A DNA stretch of 64,000 bases from Edaphobacter flagellatus (GTDB lineage: Bacteria > Acidobacteriota > Terriglobia > Terriglobales > Acidobacteriaceae), in NCBI RefSeq assembly GCF_025264665.1, contig NZ_CP073697.1:2790001-2854000 (forward strand), in the 5' to 3' direction. The stretch's first letter is position 1; the number at the start of each line of letters is the position of its first letter. This document shows, piece by piece, positions 1-8,430 of this stretch. The notes below the pieces were generated by a model. That model had not been told where the DNA came from and ran no database searches. It saw nothing but the letters and a program-made list of their open reading frames with translations. Both the position numbers and the translations under genes were made by a program.

Positions 1-666
1 CTCGAACAGCTTGCTCTTGCGGGGCGGCTTTCGGCCAGCCTTGCGCACGAGGTCAACAATCCGCTGGAGTCGCTGAACACGATTCTTTACCTGCTGCGCG
101 ATGAGCCGTTGAGTCCTGAAGGCCGCGGGTTGCTGCAAAATGCTGAGGGCGAGGTCTCGCGGCTGGCCGAGACGGTGCAGCGCACGCTGGAGATGTATCG
201 CGGTCGCCAGCAGACGCCGCGTGCGATGGATCTGAGTGAGTTGCTGCGCTCGATTGTTGCGAACATCTCCTTGCCGAAGAAGGCGCGTCTTGCATGCGAG
301 ATCGAAGATGGTCTTCGCGTGAGCGCTGTGCCGGGCGAACTGCGTCAGGTGGTGTTCAACCTGCTGATCAATGCGGCGCAGTTCACGCCTGATGGCGGTT
401 CGGTCAGGCTGCAGGCGAAACAGGAGGACGGTTTCGCGAAGGTCACCGTTGCGGATCAAGGTCCGGGAATCTCGGCGCGTGCGCGTGGATTGATCTTTCA
501 GCCGTTTTATACGACGCGGATTGATGGAGGAACCGGCGTCGGACTCTGGATCTCGCGCGAGATGGTGGAGCGTGCCGGAGGGACGCTCACCTTCGAGTCG
601 CAGCCGGAGATCCGGCCCGGAACGGAATTCATCATCAACCTTCCGCTGCTCGAGCAGCTTAGGTGA
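1..666 (+). CDS. Sensor histidine kinase, C-terminal part (5' truncated by window edge)
   Basis: The reading frame is open from the first base, so the gene begins outside the window. The visible 221 residues hold the transmitter of a histidine kinase. The H-box SASLAHEVNNPLE has the phospho-accepting His at visible residue 16. An HATPase_c domain follows, with the N-box around NLLINAAQ, the G1 box DQGPGIS, and a G2-like GTGVGLWI. It would autophosphorylate and pass the phosphate to a response regulator; neither the sensor part nor a partner is visible. The last 8 bases overlap the 3' end of the convergent purD. The family call is firm; the signal is unknown. Confidence 0.93.
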   Translation, partial: LEQLALAGRLSASLAHEVNNPLESLNTILYLLRDEPLSPEGRGLLQNAEGEVSRLAETVQRTLEMYRGRQQTPRAMDLSELLRSIVANISLPKKARLACEIEDGLRVSAVPGELRQVVFNLLINAAQFTPDGGSVRLQAKQEDGFAKVTVADQGPGISARARGLIFQPFYTTRIDGGTGVGLWISREMVERAGGTLTFESQPEIRPGTEFIINLPLLEQLR

Positions 667-1933
667 TCAGAGCCCGGTGACCGATGTCGCGGCGGTACTG
701 CATGCCTTCGAACGAGATGGTCTTCATGCGCTCGTAGATCTTGTTGAGCGCTTCCTGCAGATCGGGAGCCGCGGCTGAGACGGCGAGGACGCGTCCGCCT
801 GCGGTGACGAGCTGGCCGTCTTTGATGGCGGTTCCGGCGTGGAAGATGAGGACGCCGTCCTGCTCAGGCTGTGCCGGGTCGACTCCGCTGATGACTTTGC
901 CGGAGGCGTACTTGCCGGGGTAGCCGCCTGAGGCGGCGATGACGGTGGCGCTGGCTCCGGGCTTGAGGTGGATGGCGAGCGAGGCGGCGGTGCCGTCGAT
1001 GGCGGCGTTGAAGAGATCGAGGATGTCGTTTTCGAGGCGCAGGACGATGGCTTCGGTTTCGGGATCGCCCCAGCGGGTGTTGAATTCGAGGACGCGGGGG
1101 CCGCGCGGCGTCATCATGAGGCCGATGAAGAGGATGCCCTGAAAGGGATTGCCTTCGGACGCCATGCCGTCGACGGTCTTCTGTGCGATGTTGGCGGTGA
1201 TCCACTGACGCATGGCCGGGGTGACGAGGCCATCGGTGGAGTAGGCTCCCATGCCGCCGGTGTTGGGGCCGGTGTCGCCTTCGCCGACTCGCTTGTGGTC
1301 CTGGGCGGCGGCGATAGGTACGGCGCGCTTGCCGTCGCAGAGGGCGAAGAAGCTGACTTCTTCGCCGGTGAGGAACTCTTCGAGGATGACGATGCTTTCT
1401 TCTGTACCGAGGAGGACGCCGGAGAACATCTCGGCGGCGGTGCGCTCGGCGTCGAGGCGGGTGTTGCAGATGACGACGCCTTTTCCGGCGGCGAGTCCTG
1501 AGGCCTTCACGACGACGGGCATGGTGAAGCGCTGAAGCTCTTCGCGCACCTCGTCGAGCGTGGTGCACATGGCGTAGGCCGCGGTGGGAATGTCGTGGCG
1601 AAGCATGAAGTCCTTCGCAAAGGCCTTCGAGGACTCAAGCTGCGCGGCGGCCTGTGTGGGGCCGAAGGCGCGGAGGTTGAGACGCTGCAGCTCGTCGACG
1701 AGTCCGAGCGCGAGGGGAACCTCGGGGCCGACGATGGTGAGCGCGGGCTGCTCGATGGCGGCGAGGTTGGCCATGGCCGGGAGGCTATTGGTGTCGACGG
1801 GGATGCAGCGGGCGATGGCGGCGATGCCGCCGTTGCCGGGGGCGGCGACGATCTCGGTGACCTGTGGTGATTGCCGGAGCGCCCAGATGAGAGCGTGTTC
1901 GCGGCCTCCGCCGCCGATGACCAGAACCTTCAT
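659..1933 (-). CDS. purD: Phosphoribosylamine-glycine ligase (GAR synthetase)
   Basis: This enzyme catalyses the second step of purine synthesis, ATP-dependent joining of glycine to 5-phosphoribosylamine. The 424-residue length is normal. It has the N-terminal nucleotide-like fold (GGGGREHALIW near residue 7), an ATP-grasp core (VVKASGLAAGKGVV, NTGGMGAYS), and the metal-binding segment EFNTRWGDPETE. The start ATG has a purine-rich AGGAAG just upstream. It stands apart from purM and purN, which lie together near 23-25 kb. A 12-bp perfect palindrome lies 27 bases upstream of the start. The stop overlaps the end of the histidine kinase gene. Confidence 0.97.
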   Translation of the reverse strand: MKVLVIGGGGREHALIWALRQSPQVTEIVAAPGNGGIAAIARCIPVDTNSLPAMANLAAIEQPALTIVGPEVPLALGLVDELQRLNLRAFGPTQAAAQLESSKAFAKDFMLRHDIPTAAYAMCTTLDEVREELQRFTMPVVVKASGLAAGKGVVICNTRLDAERTAAEMFSGVLLGTEESIVILEEFLTGEEVSFFALCDGKRAVPIAAAQDHKRVGEGDTGPNTGGMGAYSTDGLVTPAMRQWITANIAQKTVDGMASEGNPFQGILFIGLMMTPRGPRVLEFNTRWGDPETEAIVLRLENDILDLFNAAIDGTAASLAIHLKPGASATVIAASGGYPGKYASGKVISGVDPAQPEQDGVLIFHAGTAIKDGQLVTAGGRVLAVSAAAPDLQEALNKIYERMKTISFEGMQYRRDIGHRALIT

Positions 1934-1959
1934 GACTTCCTATGCTCCCCCTGGGTATG

Positions 1960-1971
1960 TTTTGCGCAAAA
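1960..1971. promoter_or_regulatory. Perfect 12-bp palindrome TTTTGCGCAAAA upstream of purD
   Basis: An AT-rich palindrome in an otherwise GC-rich genome, 27 bases upstream of the purD start. Its TTGCGCAA core recurs in the upstream regions of the creatininase-like gene and folD. A role as a protein-binding site is inferred from position only. Confidence 0.35.
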
Positions 1972-2350
1972 TATTTCAAAAAAAGGACTTAGCGGGGTAC
2001 CTGAACCGCAAATTCTTGAAAGTAAAGCAGTTAATATGCAAAATATTGATGATAAAGGAGTTGTGTGCCGCTTTGGGATGCCTTCCGGCTCGATTGATCC
2101 TCTATTTCTAGGTTAACAAAGCCGGAGGGGGAAATCGGCACTTTTGGCGAAGATTGTTTGTTCGGGGTAAGTGGTTGGAGGAGCTTGGGTTGTTGGCTTG
2201 ATGGGGACGTGCGGGGAGTTCTTTGGGGCTTGACAAAGGTTTTTGGCCGGATTTTCGCGGTACCGACTCAGGCTGGTGCAATATGGATCGGTTCGCGCGA
2301 AGCACGAATGTCCATCGAGCCAAGGCATTTGTGGCTCGGATGGGAGATGT

Positions 2351-2393
2351 GGGGATTTCTCGACTCACCTTCGGCTCGGCTTGGAATGACACC
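2351..2393. repeat. Dispersed intergenic repeat, copy 1 (degenerate)
   Basis: It reads GGGGATTTCTCGACTC, then a short CT/GC-rich stretch, then GGAATGACACC. This is the same ordered pattern as the copies at 5603, 36639, 45254 and 55342. The middle is diverged relative to the GCTGCGCTCGCTC core of copies 2 and 5. Confidence 0.6.
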
Positions 2394-2486
2394 TCTTTCT
2401 TTTTACGGCGATGCGTGGATTTGGGCTGGGCGGCGGCACGAAGAGGGCGGACGTAAGATAGAAGCACTTTGCATGGAGGTGCTGCG

Positions 2487-3683
2487 ATGGTGGGAGCTGA
2501 GGTGGTCAAGGGGCGCGGGCTGGGGTTGAGCGCGCTGGCTCCGCGCGTGGTGCAGTCGGAGATTCGCGCGATGACGATGGAGAGCGATCGCGTGGGCGGA
2601 GTGAACCTGGCGCAGGGCGTGTGCGATACCGAAGTTCCCTCGGTGGTGGCTGAGGCGGCGAAGGCGGCCATTGATGAGGGCCACAACATCTACACGCGTC
2701 TGGATGGGATTCCGCGGCTGCGGCGAGCGATTGCCGAGAAGACAGAACGGATGCAGGGGCTGGTGGTCGATCCGGAGCGCGAGGTGCTGGTGACGTCGGG
2801 GGCGACGGGCGCGTTTCATGCGGTGGCGCTGGCGCTGTTCGATCCCGGCGACGAGGTGCTGTTGTTTGAGCCGTTCTATGGCTATCACGTGGGGACGCTG
2901 CGTTCGATGCGCGTGGTTCCGGTGGCGGTGGAGCTGGAAATGGGTTCGTGGGCGCTGGACCTGGACCGCGTGCGCGCGGCGATTACGCCGAAGACGCGGG
3001 CGATTGTGGTGAATACGCCGTCGAATCCGGCGGGCAAGGTGTTTACGCGTGCGGAGCTGGAGGGGCTGGCGGAGATTGCGCGAGAGCACGACCTGTTCAT
3101 CCTGACGGACGAGATCTACGAACACTTTGTGTATGGCGAGGCGAAGCACATCTCGCCAGCGGCGATTGAGGGGATGCGCGAGCGGACGATTATTATGTCG
3201 GGCTACTCGAAGACGTTCTCGGTGACGGGCTGGAGGATTGGGTATGTGATCGCCGATGCGAAGTGGCTGGGTGCGATTGGCTACTTCAGCGACCTGCTGT
3301 ATGTGTGCGCACCGGCTCCGTTTCAGCATGGCGTGGCGGCGGGAATCGAGCGGCTGGGCAGGACGTTCTATGCGGGGCTGGCGCTGGAGCATGAGTCGAA
3401 GCGCGAGATGCTGGTGGGAGCGTTGCGGGATGCGGGGCTCGATCCGTATGTGCCGGATGGAGCGTATTACATCCTGGCTTCGACGGCTGGGCTGGGCGAT
3501 GTGCTGGAAGGCGAGAATGCGGCGCAGAGGGCGCGGTCGCTGCTGAAGAAGACGGGTGTGGCGGCGGTGGCGGGGTCGGCGTTCTTCCGCACGGGCAAAG
3601 GCGAGGACCTGCTGCGGTTCTGCTTTGCGAAGAAGGATGAGGACCTGGAAGAGGCGTGCAGGCGGCTGCGGAGTTTGAAGTAG
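2487..3683 (+). CDS. PLP-dependent aminotransferase, class I/II
   Basis: A fold-type I aminotransferase of about 398 residues, in the aspartate/kynurenine aminotransferase group. The PLP-binding Lys242 sits in SGYSKTFSVTGWRIGY, and the NTPSNPAGKV segment binds the cofactor region. The ATG at 2487 is chosen because GGAGG lies 7 bases upstream; a TTG six codons earlier is less likely. The substrate is not decided by sequence: aspartate, aromatic amino acids or kynurenine are all possible. It stands alone, with the secreted beta-helix gene 188 bases downstream. Confidence 0.9.
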   Translation: MVGAEVVKGRGLGLSALAPRVVQSEIRAMTMESDRVGGVNLAQGVCDTEVPSVVAEAAKAAIDEGHNIYTRLDGIPRLRRAIAEKTERMQGLVVDPEREVLVTSGATGAFHAVALALFDPGDEVLLFEPFYGYHVGTLRSMRVVPVAVELEMGSWALDLDRVRAAITPKTRAIVVNTPSNPAGKVFTRAELEGLAEIAREHDLFILTDEIYEHFVYGEAKHISPAAIEGMRERTIIMSGYSKTFSVTGWRIGYVIADAKWLGAIGYFSDLLYVCAPAPFQHGVAAGIERLGRTFYAGLALEHESKREMLVGALRDAGLDPYVPDGAYYILASTAGLGDVLEGENAAQRARSLLKKTGVAAVAGSAFFRTGKGEDLLRFCFAKKDEDLEEACRRLRSLK

Positions 3684-3871
3684 AGTTCGAGGTTGAAGGG
3701 TCCGCTTGTGCAGCGGCATGCATGGGTGTCGGCTTGTTCGGGGTGAAGTAGGGCGTTTGCCGGAGAACAGGTTTCATTACCAGACAAACGTTTTTCTAAG
3801 AAGCGCGTGGCTGCTGGTTTGGGGTATCTTGATTGCCATTGCGGTTTTTGTGGAACGAGAGGGCTTGGACC

Positions 3872-5590
3872 ATGCAGAGGGTTTTGACTGCGTTGCTGGC
3901 AGTGGTGTGCAGTGGGGCGGCGGTGGCTCAGGGGAAGGCGGAGCTGGGGCGGAACGTGCTGGTGTTTACGCCGAAGACGCCCGTGGCGGAGATGCAGGCG
4001 GCGATCGACAAGGTGTATGAGGCGGAGCATCATGCCGAGTTCGGCAATGAGCGCTATGCGCTGCTGTTCGCTCCGGGCGAGTACAAGGTCGATGTGCCGG
4101 TGGGGTTCTACACGGAGGTGCTGGGTCTGGGTGCGACTCCCGACGCGGTGCATATTACGGGCAACGTGCATAGCGATGCGGCCTTCAAGAACGACAATGC
4201 GACGACGACGTTCTGGCGGGCGATGGAGGGCTTTTCGGTCACGCCGGTGGGCGGGCCTGCAGAGGGCCAGATGCAGTGGGCAGTGTCGCAGGCGGCTCCG
4301 TTTCGGCGGATGCATGTGAAGGGCAGCATGGTGCTGAACCAGAAGCATGGGTGGTCGAGCGGCGGGTGGATGTCGGACACGGTGGTGGACGGCGAGGTGA
4401 ACTCGGGCACGCAGCAGCAGTGGATCTCGCGCAATGTGGAGTGGGGAAGCTGGAAGGGCTCGAACTGGAACATGGTGTTTGTGGGCGTGAACAAGCTGCC
4501 GGAGGGGGAATGGCCACAGCCTCCGTATACGAAGGTGGAGCAGACGCCGGTGGTGCGGGAACGGCCGTTTCTGTTTGTGAATGACAAGGGCCGGTATGCG
4601 GTGCGTGTACCGGAGCTGCGGAAGAACAGCGTGGGCGTGACGTGGCATGGCGGCGAGACGCCGGGCAGCACGATTCCGCTGAAGAAGTTTTTTATCGCGA
4701 AGCCGGGGGATTCGGTGGAGACGATCAACACGGAGCTGGCGCAGGGGAAGAACCTGCTGCTGACACCGGGAATCTATGAGCTGAGCGACACGATTCGTGT
4801 GAACCGTCCGGGAACGGTGGTGCTGGGGCTGGGGTTTGCGACGCTGAAGCCGGTGCGCGGGAATGCGGCGATGGCGGTGGCGGATGTCGATAACGTGACG
4901 GTGGCCGGGTTGCTGTTCGATGCGGGCGAGACGGAGTCGCCGGTGCTGCTGGAGGTGGGGCCGGAGGGCAGCAGGCTGCGGCATGTGAAGCGTCCGACGC
5001 TGGTGGCGGATGTGTTCTTCCGTGTGGGCGGAGCGGCGGTGGGCAAGGCGAAGGTGTCGCTGGCGGTGAACTCAAGCGACGTGATTATCGACCACACCTG
5101 GGTGTGGCGCGCGGACCACGGCAAGGGTGTGGGCTGGACGAGCAACACGGGCGCGAATGGTGTGGTGGTCGCAGGCAATGATGTGACGGCATATGGGTTG
5201 TTCGTCGAGCACTACCAGCAGTACCAGGTGCTGTGGAAGGGCAATGGCGGCAGGACGTTCTTCTACCAGTCGGAGATTCCGTATGATGTGCCCGATCAGG
5301 CGGGGTGGAGAAGCGCGCCGAATGTCGATGGATTCGCGTCGTACAAGGTTGCCGATAATGTGACGAGCCATGAGGCGCATGGGCTGGGTGTTTATAGCGT
5401 CTTTCGGCATCCGGATGTGAAGTTGACGCGGGCGATCGAGGTGCCGAAGACGCCGGGGGTTCGGTTTGAGCACATGATTACGGTGGCGCTCGATAATCTG
5501 GGGTCGATCGATAACGTGATCAACGATGCGGGTGGGCCTACGTCGGTGGCTCCGCATCGCGTGACGCCGAAGGTGACGAGTTATCCGTAG
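3872..5590 (+). CDS. Secreted parallel beta-helix-like protein of unknown function
   Basis: The first residues, MQRVLTALLAVVCSGAAVAQ, form a Sec signal peptide, which fixes the start at this ATG rather than a TTG 13 codons upstream. The mature protein has many short G-N-V and V-T-V turns typical of right-handed beta-helices, for example near NVHSDAAFKN, VDNVTVAGLLFDAG and SSDVIIDHTWVWRAD. From memory, related proteins in actinobacteria and acidobacteria carry misleading labels such as adenylyl cyclase or coagulation factor 5/8-type; no cyclase motif is seen. A carbohydrate-active role is plausible but unproven. Confidence 0.75.
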   Translation: MQRVLTALLAVVCSGAAVAQGKAELGRNVLVFTPKTPVAEMQAAIDKVYEAEHHAEFGNERYALLFAPGEYKVDVPVGFYTEVLGLGATPDAVHITGNVHSDAAFKNDNATTTFWRAMEGFSVTPVGGPAEGQMQWAVSQAAPFRRMHVKGSMVLNQKHGWSSGGWMSDTVVDGEVNSGTQQQWISRNVEWGSWKGSNWNMVFVGVNKLPEGEWPQPPYTKVEQTPVVRERPFLFVNDKGRYAVRVPELRKNSVGVTWHGGETPGSTIPLKKFFIAKPGDSVETINTELAQGKNLLLTPGIYELSDTIRVNRPGTVVLGLGFATLKPVRGNAAMAVADVDNVTVAGLLFDAGETESPVLLEVGPEGSRLRHVKRPTLVADVFFRVGGAAVGKAKVSLAVNSSDVIIDHTWVWRADHGKGVGWTSNTGANGVVVAGNDVTAYGLFVEHYQQYQVLWKGNGGRTFFYQSEIPYDVPDQAGWRSAPNVDGFASYKVADNVTSHEAHGLGVYSVFRHPDVKLTRAIEVPKTPGVRFEHMITVALDNLGSIDNVINDAGGPTSVAPHRVTPKVTSYP

Positions 5591-5602
5591 GATTTGGTCG
5601 AG

Positions 5603-5664
5603 GATGCATCCTGCGAAGAAATGCGGGGGTTCCTCGGCTCGCTGCGCTCGCTCGGAATGACACC
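5603..5664. repeat. Dispersed intergenic repeat, copy 2
   Basis: The order of blocks is GATGCATCCTGCGAAGAA, ATGCGGGGGTTCCTCGGCTC, GCTGCGCTCGCTC, GGAATGACACC. The last three blocks match copy 5 at 55342 almost exactly. The first block, GATGC-TCCTGC-AAG, matches the reverse complement of copy 3 at 36639. Confidence 0.75.
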
Positions 5665-5737
5665 TCAGCAGGGCAAAGAAATGTTCTTTGCGGACGGAGT
5701 TATGCGCACTTGCGGTGTCTCGTGCTGCTGCTGGTGT

Positions 5738-6001
5738 CTAGTGCTGCTGCTGTTGCTGCCAGGCGGAGGCGGTCATGTGCGGAACGTCGGTGGGTAGCTG
5801 CTTCCACTCGCCGAGTGAGCGGCTGAGCAGGGCTGCGGCGCACCCTTCGCCGCAGAGGATGATGATGTCGTCGCTGAGAGCAAGATCCCAGTCCCAGGGC
5901 AGAAACGTGACGGAGTTCGAGGTAACTTTGGCCAGTATCCAGTGGTTGGTGGTCTTTTTCTGAACCCCGCAGACGCAGGTAAATGTTGTAACGGCTGCCA
6001 T
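5738..6001 (-). CDS. Small cysteine-containing protein of unknown function
   Basis: An 87-residue protein with an N-terminal CVCG and a second CGEGC near residue 51, a spacing that could bind zinc. The ATG at 6001 is chosen because GGGAGG lies 6-12 bases upstream on the coding strand; an ATG six codons earlier has no such site. The central part, HWILAKVTSNSVTFLPWDWD, reads like a compact beta domain, and the C-terminus ends in a run of glutamines encoded by CTG/TTG triplets on the plus strand. No family is recognised. It stands alone between a repeat copy and the sulfatase gene. Confidence 0.6.
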   Translation of the reverse strand: MAAVTTFTCVCGVQKKTTNHWILAKVTSNSVTFLPWDWDLALSDDIIILCGEGCAAALLSRSLGEWKQLPTDVPHMTASAWQQQQQH

Positions 6002-6212
6002 AAGCTGCCTCCCCCTCATCCCCGCTCATGGCGGCGTTGGTTGTTACAGGGATGTTGCACGCGCCGTGCCAAAGCAGGTGAAGAGATCAGATCGTCCTTT
6101 GGTTTCAATCCCAAATAGCGACCCGACACTCTATGGGACGCACGAAACTCCAGCAGGGTTCTCTTGAAAGAGAAAAGATTTTCACTGCGATTCCTTGAGG
6201 ATGCGTGATCCA

Positions 6213-6248
6213 GAAGAAGGGCCAACGGTTAAGCGTTGGCCCTTCTTC
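6213..6248. terminator. Perfect 15-bp stem hairpin
   Basis: Two perfectly complementary 15-base arms (6213-6227 and 6234-6248) enclose a 6-base loop, directly after the sulfatase stop. No long T-run follows on either strand, so it may terminate weakly or protect the 3' end. Confidence 0.65.
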
Positions 6249-6276
6249 GGTTCCGGTAGAGGGTGCTTGAACGGCG

Positions 6277-7752
6277 CTAGGCCTTCTTTCTTTCGGGCAC
6301 CTGTTTCTGCAGAACGTCGAGGCGTTCGAGCAGATGTTTTTCGAGCGTGGCTGCCTCGGGCTTGCCGTGCAGGTTGTTGGTTTCGCCGGGATCGGCGTGC
6401 AGGTCGTAGAGCTCGAAGTCGTTGTCCTGGACGTAGTGGATGAGCTTGTAGCGTTCGGTGCGGATGCCGCGGTGCGGGCGAACGGCTTCGGGGTTGGGCC
6501 ACTCGAAGTACTCGTAGTACCACTCCTTGCGGAAGCTGGGGTCGGCGGCTTTGGCCAGCGGCAGCATGCTCTTGCCCTGCATGTGCGCGGGGATGGGGAC
6601 ACCGGCGAGGTCGAGGAAGGTGGGGGCGAGGTCGGTGTCGAGCACCATCTCTTCGCGCACGGTGCCGGCGGGAATGCGTTTGGGGTAGCGGACCATCATG
6701 GGCACTCGGAGCGAGGGTTCGTGCATGAGGCGCTTGTCGAAGCAGCGGAACTCGCCGAGGAAGTAGCCGTGGTCGGAGGTGTGGACGATGGCGGTGTCGT
6801 CGAGGATATTTTTCTTCTCGAGGTAGTTGAGGATGCGGCCGATGTTTTCGTCGACGGCGACGAGACCGGCGTAGTAGTCCTTGACGATGCCTTCGTGGGA
6901 GCCGCAGGCCACGTGCGTGGTGGTGGTGCCGATCTTGTTTTCGGCTTCGACGAATCCTTTGGGCTTGCCGGGGTAGCCTTTGAGGTCGTCGTCGAAGGTG
7001 GCGGGCTTGGGGATGACGGTGTCGCGGTAGAGATCGAAGTGACGGCGAGCGCGGAAGAAGGGCTCATGCGGCGCAACGAACCAGACGAGCAGGCAGAAGG
7101 GCTTGTCGCCGCGGTCTTCCTGGAGCCATGCGAGGGCGCGGTCGGTGGTGATGTCATCGGGGTAGACACCGTGGTATTGCTTCTGCTCGCCGACCTTGCC
7201 CTTGCGCCCTTCCTTGAAGAAGGGATTGGCGTAGTCGTTCCCGGGGTCGTTGTGGCCGAAGTAGTAGTCCCAGTTGCGGTCTTCGACGCCGTTGCGGACG
7301 TGGACCTTGCCGACGATGGCGACTTCGTAGCCTGCCTGACGGAGGAGGTCGGTGAAGAGGGGAATGTCTTCGGGCAGCGGTCGGTGGAGGCCGGTGTTAT
7401 CGAATGCTGCCGTGGTGCGCGAGTAGAGTCCGGTGAGCGCGGTGGCGCGTGCGGGGGCGCAGAGCGCGTTGGTGCAGAAGGCGTTCTTGAAGTACATGCC
7501 CTCCTGGCCGATGCGGTCGTGGTTCGGCGTCTTGAGGATCTTGTTGCCAGCGATGGAGAGCGCGTCGGCGCGCTGGCCTTCGCCGTAGAAGAAGATCAGG
7601 TTCGGACGCTTCTGGCCGGGCGTGGGTGCGGCGATGGCGGGCAGTGCGCCGGAGGCGAGCGTTGCGCCTACGGCCAGCGATCCTTGCAGGAACTCCCTGC
7701 GGCTGGTGATGGATGCCTGTAGTTCGTCGGCGGGGTCCTGGGAATGGGGCAT
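6277..7752 (-). CDS. Tat-exported sulfatase (formylglycine type)
   Basis: An alkaline-phosphatase-superfamily sulfatase of 491 residues that hydrolyses sulfate esters, probably on polysaccharides or glycans outside the cytoplasm. A twin-arginine signal, SRREFLQGSLAVG, starts near residue 17. The catalytic motif is CAPAR-ATALTG with Cys98, the residue converted to formylglycine. The usual N-terminal metal-binding Asp-Asp of sulfatases is replaced here by NLIFFYGEGQRAD. The start at 7752 has AAGGAG just upstream; an ATG-like codon ten residues earlier does not. It is followed by a strong hairpin and preceded by a Tat-exported RidA-like gene on the same strand. Confidence 0.92.
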   Translation of the reverse strand: MPHSQDPADELQASITSRREFLQGSLAVGATLASGALPAIAAPTPGQKRPNLIFFYGEGQRADALSIAGNKILKTPNHDRIGQEGMYFKNAFCTNALCAPARATALTGLYSRTTAAFDNTGLHRPLPEDIPLFTDLLRQAGYEVAIVGKVHVRNGVEDRNWDYYFGHNDPGNDYANPFFKEGRKGKVGEQKQYHGVYPDDITTDRALAWLQEDRGDKPFCLLVWFVAPHEPFFRARRHFDLYRDTVIPKPATFDDDLKGYPGKPKGFVEAENKIGTTTTHVACGSHEGIVKDYYAGLVAVDENIGRILNYLEKKNILDDTAIVHTSDHGYFLGEFRCFDKRLMHEPSLRVPMMVRYPKRIPAGTVREEMVLDTDLAPTFLDLAGVPIPAHMQGKSMLPLAKAADPSFRKEWYYEYFEWPNPEAVRPHRGIRTERYKLIHYVQDNDFELYDLHADPGETNNLHGKPEAATLEKHLLERLDVLQKQVPERKKA

Positions 7753-7821
7753 GACTCTCCTTATTGTTTGAACGAAATTCATCTTACCGAAGGGGTGTGG
7801 TGCGATCCGCAGCGTGTGTGG

Positions 7822-8292
7822 CTAGACGTAGGCGATGCAGTCGATGACCAGGCCGTAGTCTCCTGTGGGCAGCGCGGCGGGCTGGGTGGTGTTGCGCGCG
7901 GGAAAGACGGTGCCCCACTTGCGCTTCTTGTAGACGGCGTTCATGCGGTCGAATTCCTTGATGTTCTCCATGAAGAGGTTGACCTTGAGGACTTTCTCGA
8001 GCGAGGAGCCGGAGGCGGCGAGGTTTTTTTCGAGCTCGTCGAGCACCCAGTTGGTCGACTCTTCGATGGTGCCGGGGACGCGGCAGCCAATGCCGGAGAC
8101 GAAGAGCAGGTTGCCAAGAGAGACGACGGAGGTAAAGGGGAACTGCGTCTGCGACTTACCGGTGGCGTCCTTTTTGACCAGGGCGTGCTCGCCGGTCTGG
8201 GCGGAGGCCTGTTGCGCGGTTAGCACTCCGCCTGCTGCGATGGCTGCCTGTGCGGCGTTCTTGAGGAGGCCTCTGCGTGTCTGCTTTGCCAT
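7822..8292 (-). CDS. RidA/YjgF-like protein with Tat signal
   Basis: A RidA-family domain preceded by a twin-arginine leader (KQTRRGLLKNAAQAAIAAG), 156 residues in all. RidA proteins hydrolyse reactive enamine/imine intermediates and are normally cytosolic, so an exported member is unusual. The segment FPARNTT keeps the Arg of the family substrate pocket (PAR motif). The ATG at 8292 is preferred over a GTG six codons upstream because AAGGAG lies at the right distance. It shares strand and likely a transcript with the downstream sulfatase (69-base gap). Whether it is a deaminase or a binding protein is not known. Confidence 0.85.
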   Translation of the reverse strand: MAKQTRRGLLKNAAQAAIAAGGVLTAQQASAQTGEHALVKKDATGKSQTQFPFTSVVSLGNLLFVSGIGCRVPGTIEESTNWVLDELEKNLAASGSSLEKVLKVNLFMENIKEFDRMNAVYKKRKWGTVFPARNTTQPAALPTGDYGLVIDCIAYV

Positions 8293-8430
8293 GAATGTCT
8301 GCTCCTTCACTGGAGGGGAATAGAAACCTGTTCATGGTACAGAAGGCGGACGTTGGCTGAGGAGGGCTGAATGTCCTATGCGCTGCTGGCAGGGGCCAGC
8401 CGGCTGGTTTGCACGCGATAAGCTGGAGGT

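Larger units (their letters stand above)
1934..2486. other. Intergenic region between divergent purD and aminotransferase genes
   Basis: About 550 bases without a convincing gene. The purD side is AT-rich and carries the palindrome at 1960-1971. The right half carries a degenerate copy of the dispersed repeat at 2351-2393. A TTGACA hexamer at 2230-2235 has no good -10 partner. The short open frames here overlap one another and look random. Confidence 0.6.

Noticed and set aside
2403..3719. Long minus-strand open frame opposite the aminotransferase gene (438 codons)
   Set aside because: It is Arg/His/Gln-rich with no recognisable domain and lies antisense to a clear enzyme gene; a shadow of GC-rich coding sequence.
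3467..4984. Long minus-strand open frame opposite the beta-helix gene (505 codons)
   Set aside because: Extreme His/Arg/Pro content and no motif; antisense shadow.
6334..7722. Plus-strand open frame opposite the sulfatase (462 codons)
   Set aside because: Val/Gly/Glu-rich shadow composition; the opposite strand has the intact sulfatase.
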